Below are positions 43,919 to 52,156 of a stretch of DNA of 64,000 nt, piece after piece. Under the pieces are notes generated by a model. The model searched no databases. It was not told where the DNA came from and was given only the letters and a program-made list of their open reading frames with translations. Source of the DNA: Candidatus Kaistia colombiensis (GTDB lineage Bacteria > Pseudomonadota > Alphaproteobacteria > Rhizobiales > Kaistiaceae); contig CP119318.1 of the NCBI GenBank assembly GCA_029203105.1, positions 3,858,501-3,922,500 on the forward strand. Direction: 5' to 3'. Position 1 is the first letter of the stretch. Each line of letters starts with the position of its first letter. A program made the position numbers and the translations under genes.

Positions 43919-44734
43919 ATGATGAAGTTCGGTTCTCCATCCCATTTCATTCCGCCCCGGTACGGCGCCGGTCTCGGCCTCGCCGTCCTGCTCCTTGCCG
44001 CGGCCCCCTTGCCGATCCAAGCGAAGAGCTTGCATCCGGCCGCGGCACAGGCGGAGGCATCGCTGCCGGCGATCGAGCCGGCATCGATCGCCGCGCTGAC
44101 GCGGATGGGCGACCATCTCGCCTCCCTGAAGAGTTTCGAGATCGATACGCGTTCGTCGATGGAGGTCGTCGACGGCGACCAGAAGCTCAGCATCGAAGGC
44201 GGCGGCACCTACGCGGTGCAGCGGCCGGATCGCCTGAAGATCGACATGCGGACGGATTCGCTCCGGCGCGAGTTCATCTATGACGGCAAGACCGTCACCT
44301 ATGTCGCCCCGAACGAGAACTTCTACGCCACGTTCGACGCACCGCCGACGATCAAGGAAACGCTTCGCGAAGCCGCGCAGAAATACGACCTCGCCTTCCC
44401 GCTCGCCGATCTGTTCAACTGGGGCACCAAGGACGCGCCGATCGACCAGATCAAGGAAGGCTTCCACGTCGGCAAGGCCTATATCGGCGGCGAGGAAACC
44501 GACCATTGGGCCTTCCGTGGCCGCGATCAGGACTGGGAGGTCTGGATCCGCACCGAGGGAACGCCGGTGCCGCTCAAGCTGTCGCTAGTCGATCGGCTGG
44601 AGCCGACGGCACCGCGCTTCTCGGTCGAGCTGAACTGGACCGAAGCCAAGGTCTTCCCGGACGACACCTTCACCTACACGCCACCGGCCGGCGCGGCCAA
44701 GATCACCTTCGCCAAGGAAGGAGCAGCCCAATGA
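43919..44734 (+). CDS. DUF2092 family secreted protein
   Basis: 271 residues: signal peptide (AVLLLAAAPLPIQAKS), then the DUF2092 domain with MGDHLASLKSFEIDTRSSMEVVDGDQKL, QRPDRLKIDMRTD, FIYDGKTVTYVAPNENFYA and FNWGTKDAP. The family is predicted to have a LolA/LppX-like half-barrel that could bind a hydrophobic ligand in the periplasm (inference). Stop overlaps the next start (ATGA). ATG at 43919 is followed immediately by another ATG. Confidence 0.88.
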   Translation: MMKFGSPSHFIPPRYGAGLGLAVLLLAAAPLPIQAKSLHPAAAQAEASLPAIEPASIAALTRMGDHLASLKSFEIDTRSSMEVVDGDQKLSIEGGGTYAVQRPDRLKIDMRTDSLRREFIYDGKTVTYVAPNENFYATFDAPPTIKETLREAAQKYDLAFPLADLFNWGTKDAPIDQIKEGFHVGKAYIGGEETDHWAFRGRDQDWEVWIRTEGTPVPLKLSLVDRLEPTAPRFSVELNWTEAKVFPDDTFTYTPPAGAAKITFAKEGAAQ

Positions 44735-45375
44735 TCCGCGTTCTGGCAAAGCTTCCGAAGGCGACGCTCGCCGTCCTGATGACCTCGTCGCTGTCGCTCG
44801 GCGTTGTGCTCGACCACGCGGAGGCCCGCGGCTTCCGGGGCGGAGGCGGCTTCCATGGCGGTGGCGGCGGCTTTCATGGCGGCGGCGGCTATGGCGCCCC
44901 GCGCATGAATTTCGGCGGCGGCGGTTTCAATGCTCCCAGCCATTTCGGCCCGCCCCATCCGGGCCCCGGCCCTCACCCCGGTCCGGGTCCGCATCCGGGT
45001 CCCGGGCCGCATCCAGGCCCTGGCCCGGGGCCGGGTCCCGGTCCCCACCCCGGTCCAGGGCCCGGTCCGCATCCCGGCCCCGGCCCCCATCCGCCGGGCC
45101 CGCCGCCGCATCCGCCCGGGCCGCCGCCGGGACCGGGGCCGCGTCCCTATCCGTATCCCTACCCCTACCCGGCGCCCTATTGGCCCGGCTACTGGGACGG
45201 CGCGGCCGCCGTCGCCGGCGCGGTCGCGCTCGGCACCATCCTCGCCACGCTGCCGCCGTCCTGCGTCAACGTCGACATCAACGGCACGACCTACAAGCAA
45301 TGCGGCGACACCTGGTATCGCCCGCAATATCAGGGCCACGACATCGTCTACGTCGTCGTCGCCCCGCCGGCCTGA
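44731..45375 (+). CDS. Secreted Gly/His/Pro-rich repeat protein
   Basis: 214 residues: signal peptide, FRGGGGFHGGGGGFHGGGGYG, then about 90 residues of PGPGPHPG-type repeats, a hydrophobic helix (WDGAAAVAGAVALGTILATLPP), and the C-terminal CVNVDINGTTYKQCGDTWYRP with two Cys followed by HDIVYVVVAPP. That terminal block is the one seen in small envelope proteins of the DUF6515-like kind. Coupled by ATGA to the DUF2092 gene and followed by a strong hairpin, so it closes the operon. Function unknown. Confidence 0.82.
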   Translation: MIRVLAKLPKATLAVLMTSSLSLGVVLDHAEARGFRGGGGFHGGGGGFHGGGGYGAPRMNFGGGGFNAPSHFGPPHPGPGPHPGPGPHPGPGPHPGPGPGPGPGPHPGPGPGPHPGPGPHPPGPPPHPPGPPPGPGPRPYPYPYPYPAPYWPGYWDGAAAVAGAVALGTILATLPPSCVNVDINGTTYKQCGDTWYRPQYQGHDIVYVVVAPPA

Positions 45376-45383
45376 CATCGAAG

Positions 45384-45414
45384 ATGCCGTCCCGGAACCG
45401 GTCCGGGACGGCAT
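45384..45414 (+). terminator. Strong terminator-like hairpin closing the DUF1254/DUF2092 operon
   Basis: ATGCCGTCCCGGA / TCCGGGACGGCAT, 13-bp perfect arms with a 5-base loop, 8 bases after the stop codon; followed by GCCCTTTG, with no long T-run. Confidence 0.75.
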
Positions 45415-45440
45415 GCCCTTTGCCGGCCTGCGGTTGTGAC

Positions 45441-45563
45441 GGCAAGATTGTCAACTGCCTGCCAACGGTGGCAGGATGGAACGACGTGGTGCGGCTCTAC
45501 CGGCCCCATAAGAACATTCGCGACGGCAAGTGGACCTTCCCGGAGGCCCAGCTGCAGACTTGA
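45441..45563 (+). pseudogene. Relic: C-terminus of a DUF1214 protein
   Basis: In one frame this segment reads NCLPTVAGWNDVVRLYRP then HKNIRDGKWTFPEAQLQT and a stop. This is the conserved end of DUF1214 proteins (compare PGRGWFAYMRIYGP...DGSWKPADF of the gene at 41364). Nothing before it continues the domain and it has no start, so it is the decayed tail of a further DUF1254/DUF1214 gene. It sits in the 354-base gap before the sulfatase gene; the rest of this gap shows nothing clear except the sulfatase ribosome site. Confidence 0.72.
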
Positions 45564-45729
45564 AGCACGGCGAAATGACGATCGAGCCACCCGCCGACGC
45601 GGATGGCTGCCCCATCTGTTACTGACCAACTCAAGAAGAAGCCTGCGGAAGTCGAGAACAACCAGCCCTTCTTTCATCTCGACACATCCGTGAACGCGAC
45701 ACCTCTGTTTGGAAATGCAGGAGAAGGCC

Positions 45730-47322
45730 ATGCGAGTATCGAGATGGATCGCGTCAGCCGCTGTGGTTGGCGCGGGATTGCTGGCGCCATTGGCGCCGGC
45801 CCTTGCCCAAGACGCGGCGGCGGCCGCCAAACCCAACATCCTCGTCATCTTCGGTGACGATATCGGCCAGACCAACATCAGCGCCTACGGCTTCGGCGTC
45901 GTCGGCTACCAGACGCCGAATATCGATCGCATCGCCAAGGAAGGCATGAAGTTCACCGACTATTACGCGGAAAACAGCTGCACCGCCGGCCGGTCGACCT
46001 TCATCACCGGCCAGGCTTGCAAGCGCACCGGCCTGTGCAAGGTCGGCGTTCCCGGCGCCAGCGTCGGCCTGCAGGACCGCGACATCACCATCGCGCAGGC
46101 ACTGAAGCCGCTCGGCTACGCCACCGGCCAATTCGGCAAGAACCATCTCGGCGACCGCGACGAATACCTGCCGACGGCGCATGGCTTCGACGAATTCTTC
46201 GGCAACCTCTATCACCTGAACGCCGAGGAGGAGCCGGAGCGCCCCTACTGGCCGAAGGACGACCCGGCCTTCGTCAAGGCAAACTCGCCGCGCGGCGTGC
46301 TCAGAACCTCGGCCGACGGCAAGATCGAGGACACCGGCCCGCTGACGGCGAAGCGGATGGAGACGATCGACGACGAGACCACGGCCGCCGCGATCGACTT
46401 CATCGACCGCCAGGTCAAGGCGAAGAAGCCGTTCTTCACCTGGATGAACACGACGCGCATGCATCTGTTTACGCATGTGCGGCCCGAAATGCAGGGCCAG
46501 AGCGGCATGCCCGGCAACGATTATGCCGACGGCATGATCGAGCATGACGGCGACGTCGGCAAACTGCTGAAGGCACTGGACGATCTCGGCGTCGCCGACA
46601 ACACCATCGTCATCTACACGACGGACAACGGACCCAACCAGTTTACATGGCCGGACGCGGCGACGACGCCGTTCCGGTCCGAAAAGGACACCAACTGGGA
46701 AGGCGCTTTCCGCGTCCCGGCGCTGATCCGCTGGCCGGGCCAGGTCAAGCCGGGATCGGTGTCGACCGAGATGATCTCGGGGCTCGACTGGTTCCCGACG
46801 CTGATGGCCGCGGCCGGTGACACGACGATCAAGGACGAACTGCTCAAGGGCAAGTCGGTCAACGGCAAGACCTTCAAGGTCCATCTCGACGGCTACAACC
46901 AGTTGCCTTACCTGACCGGGCAGCAGCCAAAGAGTGCGCGTTCGGATTTCGCCTATTTCGATGACGACGGCGACCTCGTCGCCTATCGCTACAACGCCTG
47001 GAAAAGCGTGTTCTGCGAACAGAAGAAGCCCGGCGGCTTTGAGGTCTGGATGGAGCCGCTGACCTGCTACCGCGTTCCAAAACTGTTCAATCTCAGGATG
47101 GACCCTTACGAGCGCGCAGACATCGTCTCGGACCAATACTACGACTTCGTAGTGAAGAACGACTATCTGATCATGCAGATCATGTCGCATGCGATCCCGT
47201 TCCTGGAAACGTTCATCGATTACCCGCCGAGCCAGGAATCGGCGAGCTTCACCATCGACCAGGCGAGCCGCGCCATCGAGCAGAAGGTGAAAGACAACGC
47301 CGCGAAGGCCAAGGCGCAGTAG
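45730..47322 (+). CDS. Secreted arylsulfatase-type sulfatase
   Basis: 530 residues: signal peptide ending LAPALAQ, metal-binding Asp43-Asp44 (ILVIFGDDIG), the sulfatase modification motif CTAGR at 84-88 (Cys84 becoming formylglycine; Ala where Pro is commonest), GKNHLGD at 136-142 (catalytic Lys and His) and TTDNGPN with Asp299-Asn300. Hydrolyses sulfate esters in the periplasm; substrate unknown. AGGAG precedes the ATG at 45730. The formylglycine-generating enzyme is the next gene, fitting the Cys-type active site. Confidence 0.92.
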   Translation: MRVSRWIASAAVVGAGLLAPLAPALAQDAAAAAKPNILVIFGDDIGQTNISAYGFGVVGYQTPNIDRIAKEGMKFTDYYAENSCTAGRSTFITGQACKRTGLCKVGVPGASVGLQDRDITIAQALKPLGYATGQFGKNHLGDRDEYLPTAHGFDEFFGNLYHLNAEEEPERPYWPKDDPAFVKANSPRGVLRTSADGKIEDTGPLTAKRMETIDDETTAAAIDFIDRQVKAKKPFFTWMNTTRMHLFTHVRPEMQGQSGMPGNDYADGMIEHDGDVGKLLKALDDLGVADNTIVIYTTDNGPNQFTWPDAATTPFRSEKDTNWEGAFRVPALIRWPGQVKPGSVSTEMISGLDWFPTLMAAAGDTTIKDELLKGKSVNGKTFKVHLDGYNQLPYLTGQQPKSARSDFAYFDDDGDLVAYRYNAWKSVFCEQKKPGGFEVWMEPLTCYRVPKLFNLRMDPYERADIVSDQYYDFVVKNDYLIMQIMSHAIPFLETFIDYPPSQESASFTIDQASRAIEQKVKDNAAKAKAQ

Positions 47323-47404
47323 CCGCCCGCAGCCGCAATGACATCCGGAACGGCGACGGATTTCCGCCGCCGTTCCACGTCCTGCCCACCGGAGGAATGG
47401 CACC

Positions 47405-48391
47405 ATGACCGCCACAGCGAAAGCAGAGGCCCCAGGGCGGCGCGCCGCGCCGACAGACGACATGGTCCATATTCCCGGCGGCACATTTCGCATGGGGTCG
47501 GACGACCACTATGCCGAGGAAAAGCCCAGCCACCGGGTGACGGTCGACGGCTTCTTCATCGACGCGACGCCGGTGACCAACGCCCAGTTCCGCCGCTTCG
47601 TCGAGGCGACCGGCCATGTCACTTTCGCGGAAATCGCCCCGGACCCGAAAGACTATCCCGGCGCGCTGCCGCACATGCTGAAGGCCGGCTCGCTGGTGTT
47701 CACGCCGCCGAACCGTCCCGTCGACACGCGCGACTGGTCGCAATGGTGGGCGTTCCGCTTCCGCGCCAACTGGCGCCGGCCCTATGGCCCCGGCAGTTCG
47801 ATCCGAGGTCTCGACGACCACCCCGTCGTCCATGTCGCCTTTGCCGACGCCGAGGCCTATGCGGCATGGGCCGGCAAGGAGTTGCCGACCGAGGCGGAAT
47901 GGGAGTTTGCCGCGCGGGGTGGGCTGGAGGGGGCCGAATATGCGTGGGGGAGCGAGTTCAACCCGGATGGTCGCGAGATGGCCAATACCTGGCAGGGCGA
48001 GTTTCCGAGCGAAAACCTCATGACGGACGGCTACTTGCGCACCTCGCCGGTCGGCGCTTTTCCGGCCAATGGCTACGGGCTCCACGACATGATCGGCAAT
48101 GTCTGGGAATGGACGACCGATTGGTGGTCGACCCGCCATCCCGCCGATGCGCCGAAGGCGTGTTGCGTGCCGGAGAATCCGCGCGGCGGTCCTGTCGACG
48201 CCAGCTTCGACCCGCGCATGCCGAATGTCCGCATTCCCCGCAAGGTGCTGAAGGGCGGCTCGCATCTCTGCGCGCCCAATTATTGCCGGCGCTACCGCCC
48301 CGCCGCCCGCCATGCCGAACCGATCGACACATCGACCAGCCATGTCGGCTTCCGCTGCGTCCGGCGCGCGGAACCCGGCTCGACACTCTGA
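47405..48391 (+). CDS. Formylglycine-generating enzyme (sulfatase-modifying factor)
   Basis: 328 residues of the FGE/SUMF1 fold: MVHIPGGTFRMGSD, DHPVVHVAFADAEAYAAWAGKELPTEAEWEFAARGG, GLHDMIGNVWEWTTDWW and the copper-binding active-site pair Cys289/Cys294 in SHLCAPNYCRRYRP, plus SHVGFRC. Oxidises the Cys of the sulfatase motif to formylglycine using oxygen. No signal peptide, so it acts in the cytoplasm before the sulfatase is exported. Eighty bases after the sulfatase gene. Confidence 0.93.
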   Translation: MTATAKAEAPGRRAAPTDDMVHIPGGTFRMGSDDHYAEEKPSHRVTVDGFFIDATPVTNAQFRRFVEATGHVTFAEIAPDPKDYPGALPHMLKAGSLVFTPPNRPVDTRDWSQWWAFRFRANWRRPYGPGSSIRGLDDHPVVHVAFADAEAYAAWAGKELPTEAEWEFAARGGLEGAEYAWGSEFNPDGREMANTWQGEFPSENLMTDGYLRTSPVGAFPANGYGLHDMIGNVWEWTTDWWSTRHPADAPKACCVPENPRGGPVDASFDPRMPNVRIPRKVLKGGSHLCAPNYCRRYRPAARHAEPIDTSTSHVGFRCVRRAEPGSTL

Positions 48392-48467
48392 CGAACACGC
48401 CTGCCAGTCGAACATGCCTGCCTGAAACAGTCGCCCGCCCGCGCCAAGGGCAAGAGGGAGCACGACG

Positions 48468-49499
48468 ATGGAACGCGGAATAGCTGAGTTGACCCGTCGG
48501 AGGCTGATGGCCATCGGCCTTGCCGGTGCTCTGGCGTTTGCCGGCATGCTGCCTGCCACGACCTCGGCCCTGGCGCAGGCCGACCCGCTGCCCTCCTGGA
48601 ACGACGGCGCGGCGAAGACGGCGATCGTCGATTTCGTGACGCGGACGACGACGGCCGGCGGACCCGACTTCGTCGCGGTCGGCGACCGTATCGCGACCTT
48701 CGACAATGACGGCACGCTCTGGTCCGAGCAGCCGATCTACTTCCAGGCCGCCTTCATCCTGGACCGCATCAAGGCGATGGCGAAGGACCATCCCGAATGG
48801 AAGGACAAGCAACCGTTCAAGGCCGTGCTGGATGGCGACATGAACACCGTTCTGGACTCCGGTAACAGGGGCCTCAACGAACTGCTCACTGCCAGCTCCA
48901 CCGGCATGTCGGTCAAGGACTTTGCCGCCATCGTTTTGGAATGGACCAAAACGGCGCGTCACCCCCGCTTCGACAGGCCCTATACCGATCTTGTCTTCCG
49001 GCCGATGATCGAGCTGCTCACCTATCTCCGCGCCAACGACTACCAGACCTTCATCGTCTCGGGTGGCGGCGTCGAGTTCATGCGCCCCTGGGCCGCGGAT
49101 ATCTACGGCATTCCGCCGAACCAGATCATCGGCTCGTCCGGCAAGACCGAATACCGGCTCGACGGCGACACACCGGAGATCCTCAAGCTGCCAGGGATCG
49201 AATTCGTCGATGACGGCCCCGGCAAGCCGGTCGGCATCAACCGCTTCATCGGCAAGCGGCCCGTCTTCGCGGCCGGCAATTCCGACGGCGATCTCGAGAT
49301 GCTGCAATGGACGACGCTCAATACCGGCCCGCGCTTCGGCATGATCGTCCACCACACCGACGCGATACGCGAATGGGCCTATGACCGGGATTCCCATGTC
49401 GGCAGGCTCGACAAGGCACTCGACGAGGCGCCGAAGCGCGGCTGGCTCGTCGTCGACATGAAGAACGACTGGAAAACCATTTATCCGTTCGACAAGTGA
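48468..49499 (+). CDS. Secreted HAD-superfamily phosphatase-like hydrolase
   Basis: 343 residues. The N-terminus TRRRLMAIGLAGALAFAG is a Tat-like signal peptide. HAD motifs: FDNDGT (78-83, nucleophile Asp79), FIVSGGG (Ser/Thr motif II) and FAAGNSDGD (acidic motif IV). Probably a periplasmic phosphatase. Follows the sulfatase and FGE genes by 76 bases, suggesting a joint pathway acting on sulfated/phosphorylated compounds (inference). GGGAG precedes the ATG. Confidence 0.9.
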   Translation: MERGIAELTRRRLMAIGLAGALAFAGMLPATTSALAQADPLPSWNDGAAKTAIVDFVTRTTTAGGPDFVAVGDRIATFDNDGTLWSEQPIYFQAAFILDRIKAMAKDHPEWKDKQPFKAVLDGDMNTVLDSGNRGLNELLTASSTGMSVKDFAAIVLEWTKTARHPRFDRPYTDLVFRPMIELLTYLRANDYQTFIVSGGGVEFMRPWAADIYGIPPNQIIGSSGKTEYRLDGDTPEILKLPGIEFVDDGPGKPVGINRFIGKRPVFAAGNSDGDLEMLQWTTLNTGPRFGMIVHHTDAIREWAYDRDSHVGRLDKALDEAPKRGWLVVDMKNDWKTIYPFDK

Positions 49500-49540
49500 G
49501 CCAAGCACAGGATGCGTGCACTTTGAAACATCAGAGAATT

Positions 49541-49670
49541 CTTCACCTCTCCCTGAGGGAGAGGTCGACGGCCAAGGGCCGGCGGGTGAGGGTTTACGGC
49601 CTCACCCGATAGTTCCCTAAACCCTCACCCGGCTCTTCGAGCCGACCTCTCCCGCCGGGAGAGGTAAGAA
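49541..49670. repeat. Dispersed inverted-repeat element (CCTCTCCC family)
   Basis: Ends are inverted copies: CTTCACCTCTCCC with GGGAGAGG on the left, and CCTCTCCCGCCGGGAGAGGT with AAGAAG on the right. Two further inverted blocks, GGTGAGGGTTTA and TAAACCCTCACCC, lie inside. This mosaic of hairpins is the common intergenic repeat of many alpha- and gammaproteobacteria. It fills the gap between the HAD and MoxR genes. Confidence 0.8.
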
Positions 49671-49702
49671 GTCCGGTTCCACCAAGATGGGTCTTGCTCC
49701 AG

Positions 49703-50674
49703 ATGTCAGCACGCGACTCGATTCTCGAAATTGAAAAACGCGTCAACGCGGCCGTCATCGGCCAGGAAAGGGTGGTCGAGCGGCTCGTCATCGCGTTGCT
49801 TGCCAATGGCAACGTGCTGGTCGAGGGACTGCCCGGCCTCGCCAAGACGCGCGCCATCAAGAGCCTGTCGAAGGCGCTGGAATCGCAGTTCAGCCGCATC
49901 CAGTTCACGCCCGACCTGCTGCCTTCCGACGTCACCGGCGGCGAGATCTACCGCACCGATGCCGGCGGCGCCGGCAGCTTCGAATTCCGCAAGGGACCGA
50001 TCTTCGGCAACCTCATCCTCGCCGACGAGATCAACCGCGCCCCGGCCAAGGTGCAGTCGGCGTTGCTCGAGGCGATGGAGGAACGGCAGGTCACCGTCTC
50101 CGGCCAGCGCTACGTCCTGCCGGACCTGTTCATGGTGCTGGCGACGCAGAACCCGATCGAGCAGGAAGGCACCTATCCGCTGCCGGAGGCACAGATGGAC
50201 CGCTTCCTGATGCATGTGCGCATCGACTATCCAAGCGATGCCGACGAGGTGAAGGTGTTGCAGCTCGTCCGCGCCGAGCAGGCCGGCGCCGCCGCCGATG
50301 GCGCGGCGAAAATTCCGCAACAGGCGATCTTCGACGCGCGCAAGGAGATCGACGCGGTCAAGTCGGCGGAGGCGGTCGAGAGCTATATCGTCGCCCTCAT
50401 CGCGGCGAGTCGGCGGCCGGCCGAGTTCGGCGACAAGCTCAAGGGCTGGATCGCCATCGGCGCCAGCCCGCGCGGCTCGCTGGCCCTCGACCGTTCGTCG
50501 CGCGTCTTCGCCTGGCTCAAGGGCCGCGACTACGTCACCCCGGAAGATGTCCAGGCCGTGTCGCATGACTGCCTGCGCCATCGCCTGGCGCTGACCTATG
50601 AGGCGAGCGCCGACGGGCTGCATGCCGATGACGTCATCGATGAAATCGTCAGGCAGGTCGCCGTAGCGGTTTGA
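49703..50674 (+). CDS. MoxR-family AAA+ ATPase
   Basis: 323 residues: Walker A GLPGLAKT (42-49), Walker B LILADEINRAPAKVQSALLEAMEE near 103, sensor ATQNPIEQEG and the C-terminal lid. MoxR ATPases act as chaperones with von Willebrand A proteins such as those encoded downstream, often for metal insertion or envelope stress. ATG at 49703 is used; a TTG three codons upstream is possible. First gene of the seven-gene Bat-type operon. Confidence 0.93.
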   Translation: MSARDSILEIEKRVNAAVIGQERVVERLVIALLANGNVLVEGLPGLAKTRAIKSLSKALESQFSRIQFTPDLLPSDVTGGEIYRTDAGGAGSFEFRKGPIFGNLILADEINRAPAKVQSALLEAMEERQVTVSGQRYVLPDLFMVLATQNPIEQEGTYPLPEAQMDRFLMHVRIDYPSDADEVKVLQLVRAEQAGAAADGAAKIPQQAIFDARKEIDAVKSAEAVESYIVALIAASRRPAEFGDKLKGWIAIGASPRGSLALDRSSRVFAWLKGRDYVTPEDVQAVSHDCLRHRLALTYEASADGLHADDVIDEIVRQVAVAV

Positions 50675-50689
50675 GAGCGGGAGGCGTTC

Positions 50690-51682
50690 ATGGCGGCACC
50701 TACCCCCAACTTGGCTCGGGCCCCCAACTTGGCGCGGGCCTTTGTCACGCTGGATGAGCTGCTGCGCCTGCGCCATAGCGCCAAGGGCTTCAGCTTTCTG
50801 CCACGCCAGCCGGTGCACAGCCTGCTGACCGGTCGCCACGCCTCGCGGCTGCGCGGGCGCGGCCTCGATTTTGAGGAATTGCGCCACTATTACGAGGGCG
50901 ACGACACCCGCACGATCGACTGGCCGGCGACCGCCCGGCTCGGCAGCCCGCATGTCCGCGTCTTCACCGAGGAGCGCGACCGCAGCGTGCTGCTTCTGGT
51001 CGACCAGCGCCTGTCGATGTTCTTCGGCAGCCGGCTGATGATGAAATCGGTCGCGGCGGCCGAGGCCGCCGCGCTTTCCGCCTGGCGCGTCACCTCGCTC
51101 GGCGATCGCGTCGGCGCCATCGTCTTCTCCGAGGACCGGATCGCGGAGATCCAGCCGGAAGCCCGCGAAAAGGGCGTGCTGCCGATCCTGCACGAGGTCG
51201 CCCGCCAGAACGCGGCGTTCAAGGCCACGGACAGCCGCGCCGCCGATCCGGGCCTGTTCAATGAGGCGCTTCGGCGCGCCGCCCGGCTCGTCCATCACGA
51301 TTGCCTCGTCTGCGTCATCTCCGACGCTTACGGCGCCGATGCCGAGACGGTGAAGCTGGTCACCCGCATCACCGCGCATAACGACGTACTGTCGATCTTC
51401 ATCTCGGACCCGATCGAGGCGGAGCTGCCGGCGCTCGGCCGCGTCATCGTCGGCGAGGGCGACAACCAGATCGAGGTCGATAGCGCCGCGACCTCCCTGC
51501 GCAGCCGCTTCGCCCAGAGCTTCAGCGAGCGCCGCGCCAGCCTCGAGGGCTTCTCGCGCCGGCGCACGATTCCGGTGCTGCCGATCGAGACGGGACGGGA
51601 CGTGTCGGCGCAGCTGCGCGACCTGCTCGGCCAGCGGCTCGCCCATTCGCGGAACGGTGCCGGAGCGCGGGCGGCATCATGA
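50690..51682 (+). CDS. DUF58 domain-containing protein
   Basis: 330 residues. The DUF58 signature is present as GRGLDFEELRHYYEGDDTRTIDWPATARLG followed by a VWA-like part (LLLVDQRLSMFFGS) whose metal-site motif is changed (DQRLS). It has no signal peptide. DUF58 proteins are constant partners of MoxR. Overlaps the next gene by ATGA. Confidence 0.9.
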   Translation: MAAPTPNLARAPNLARAFVTLDELLRLRHSAKGFSFLPRQPVHSLLTGRHASRLRGRGLDFEELRHYYEGDDTRTIDWPATARLGSPHVRVFTEERDRSVLLLVDQRLSMFFGSRLMMKSVAAAEAAALSAWRVTSLGDRVGAIVFSEDRIAEIQPEAREKGVLPILHEVARQNAAFKATDSRAADPGLFNEALRRAARLVHHDCLVCVISDAYGADAETVKLVTRITAHNDVLSIFISDPIEAELPALGRVIVGEGDNQIEVDSAATSLRSRFAQSFSERRASLEGFSRRRTIPVLPIETGRDVSAQLRDLLGQRLAHSRNGAGARAAS

Positions 51683-52152
51683 GCAGCGACCCCTCCGATC
51701 TTTCCAATCTGCGCGACATCGTGCTGCCGACGCCCGTCTCCTGGTGGCCGCCGGCGCCCGGCTGGTGGGTTCTCGCTGCGGCCGTTCTGGCCGGCCTGGC
51801 TCTGCTCGCGGCCCGGCAGATTGTTCGCCATCGCCGCGACGCCTATCGCCGGCAGGCGCTGCGCGAGCTCGCCGCCCTGCCGGCCTCCCTCGACGCCGCA
51901 GGCGCGCAATCGCTTTCGGCAATCCTGAAGCGCACAGCGCTCGTCGCCTTTCCCCGCGACGAGGTCGCCGGCCTGACGGGCGTCGCCTGGCTGCGCTTCC
52001 TCGACCGGACCGGCCGGACGCAGGCCTTCGAAAGCGGGCCGGCCGCATCGCTGCCGAAAATGGCGCTCGGGGCTTCTGCCCCCGGGGATGACCGCGCCAT
52101 CCGCGTGGCGGCGCGCGACTGGATCCGTCGTCATCGCGCGGCCGGGTGGTAG
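51679..52152 (+). CDS. DUF4381 domain-containing membrane protein
   Basis: 157 residues. Starts LRDIVLPTPVSWWPPAPGWWVLAAAVLAGLALLA, the Trp/Pro-rich motif and single helix typical of DUF4381 proteins encoded between DUF58 and VWA genes; a cytoplasmic helical tail follows. Probably a small membrane component of the MoxR/Bat complex. Overlaps upstream gene by ATGA; 4 bases before the next. Confidence 0.88.
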   Translation: MSSDPSDLSNLRDIVLPTPVSWWPPAPGWWVLAAAVLAGLALLAARQIVRHRRDAYRRQALRELAALPASLDAAGAQSLSAILKRTALVAFPRDEVAGLTGVAWLRFLDRTGRTQAFESGPAASLPKMALGASAPGDDRAIRVAARDWIRRHRAAGW

Positions 52153-52156
52153 GGCC

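Noticed and set aside
44953..45170. Possible CRISPR-like or microsatellite array in the GGTCCG-rich stretch
   Set aside because: It is an in-frame Pro-Gly/Pro-His coding repeat within a secreted protein, with no spacers.
45754..47493. Long minus-strand frame opposite the sulfatase gene
   Set aside because: Antisense shadow with no family-like sequence; sulfatase motifs on the plus strand are complete.
49706..51646. Long minus-strand frame opposite moxR and the DUF58 gene
   Set aside because: Low-complexity antisense translation; both plus-strand genes are clear.
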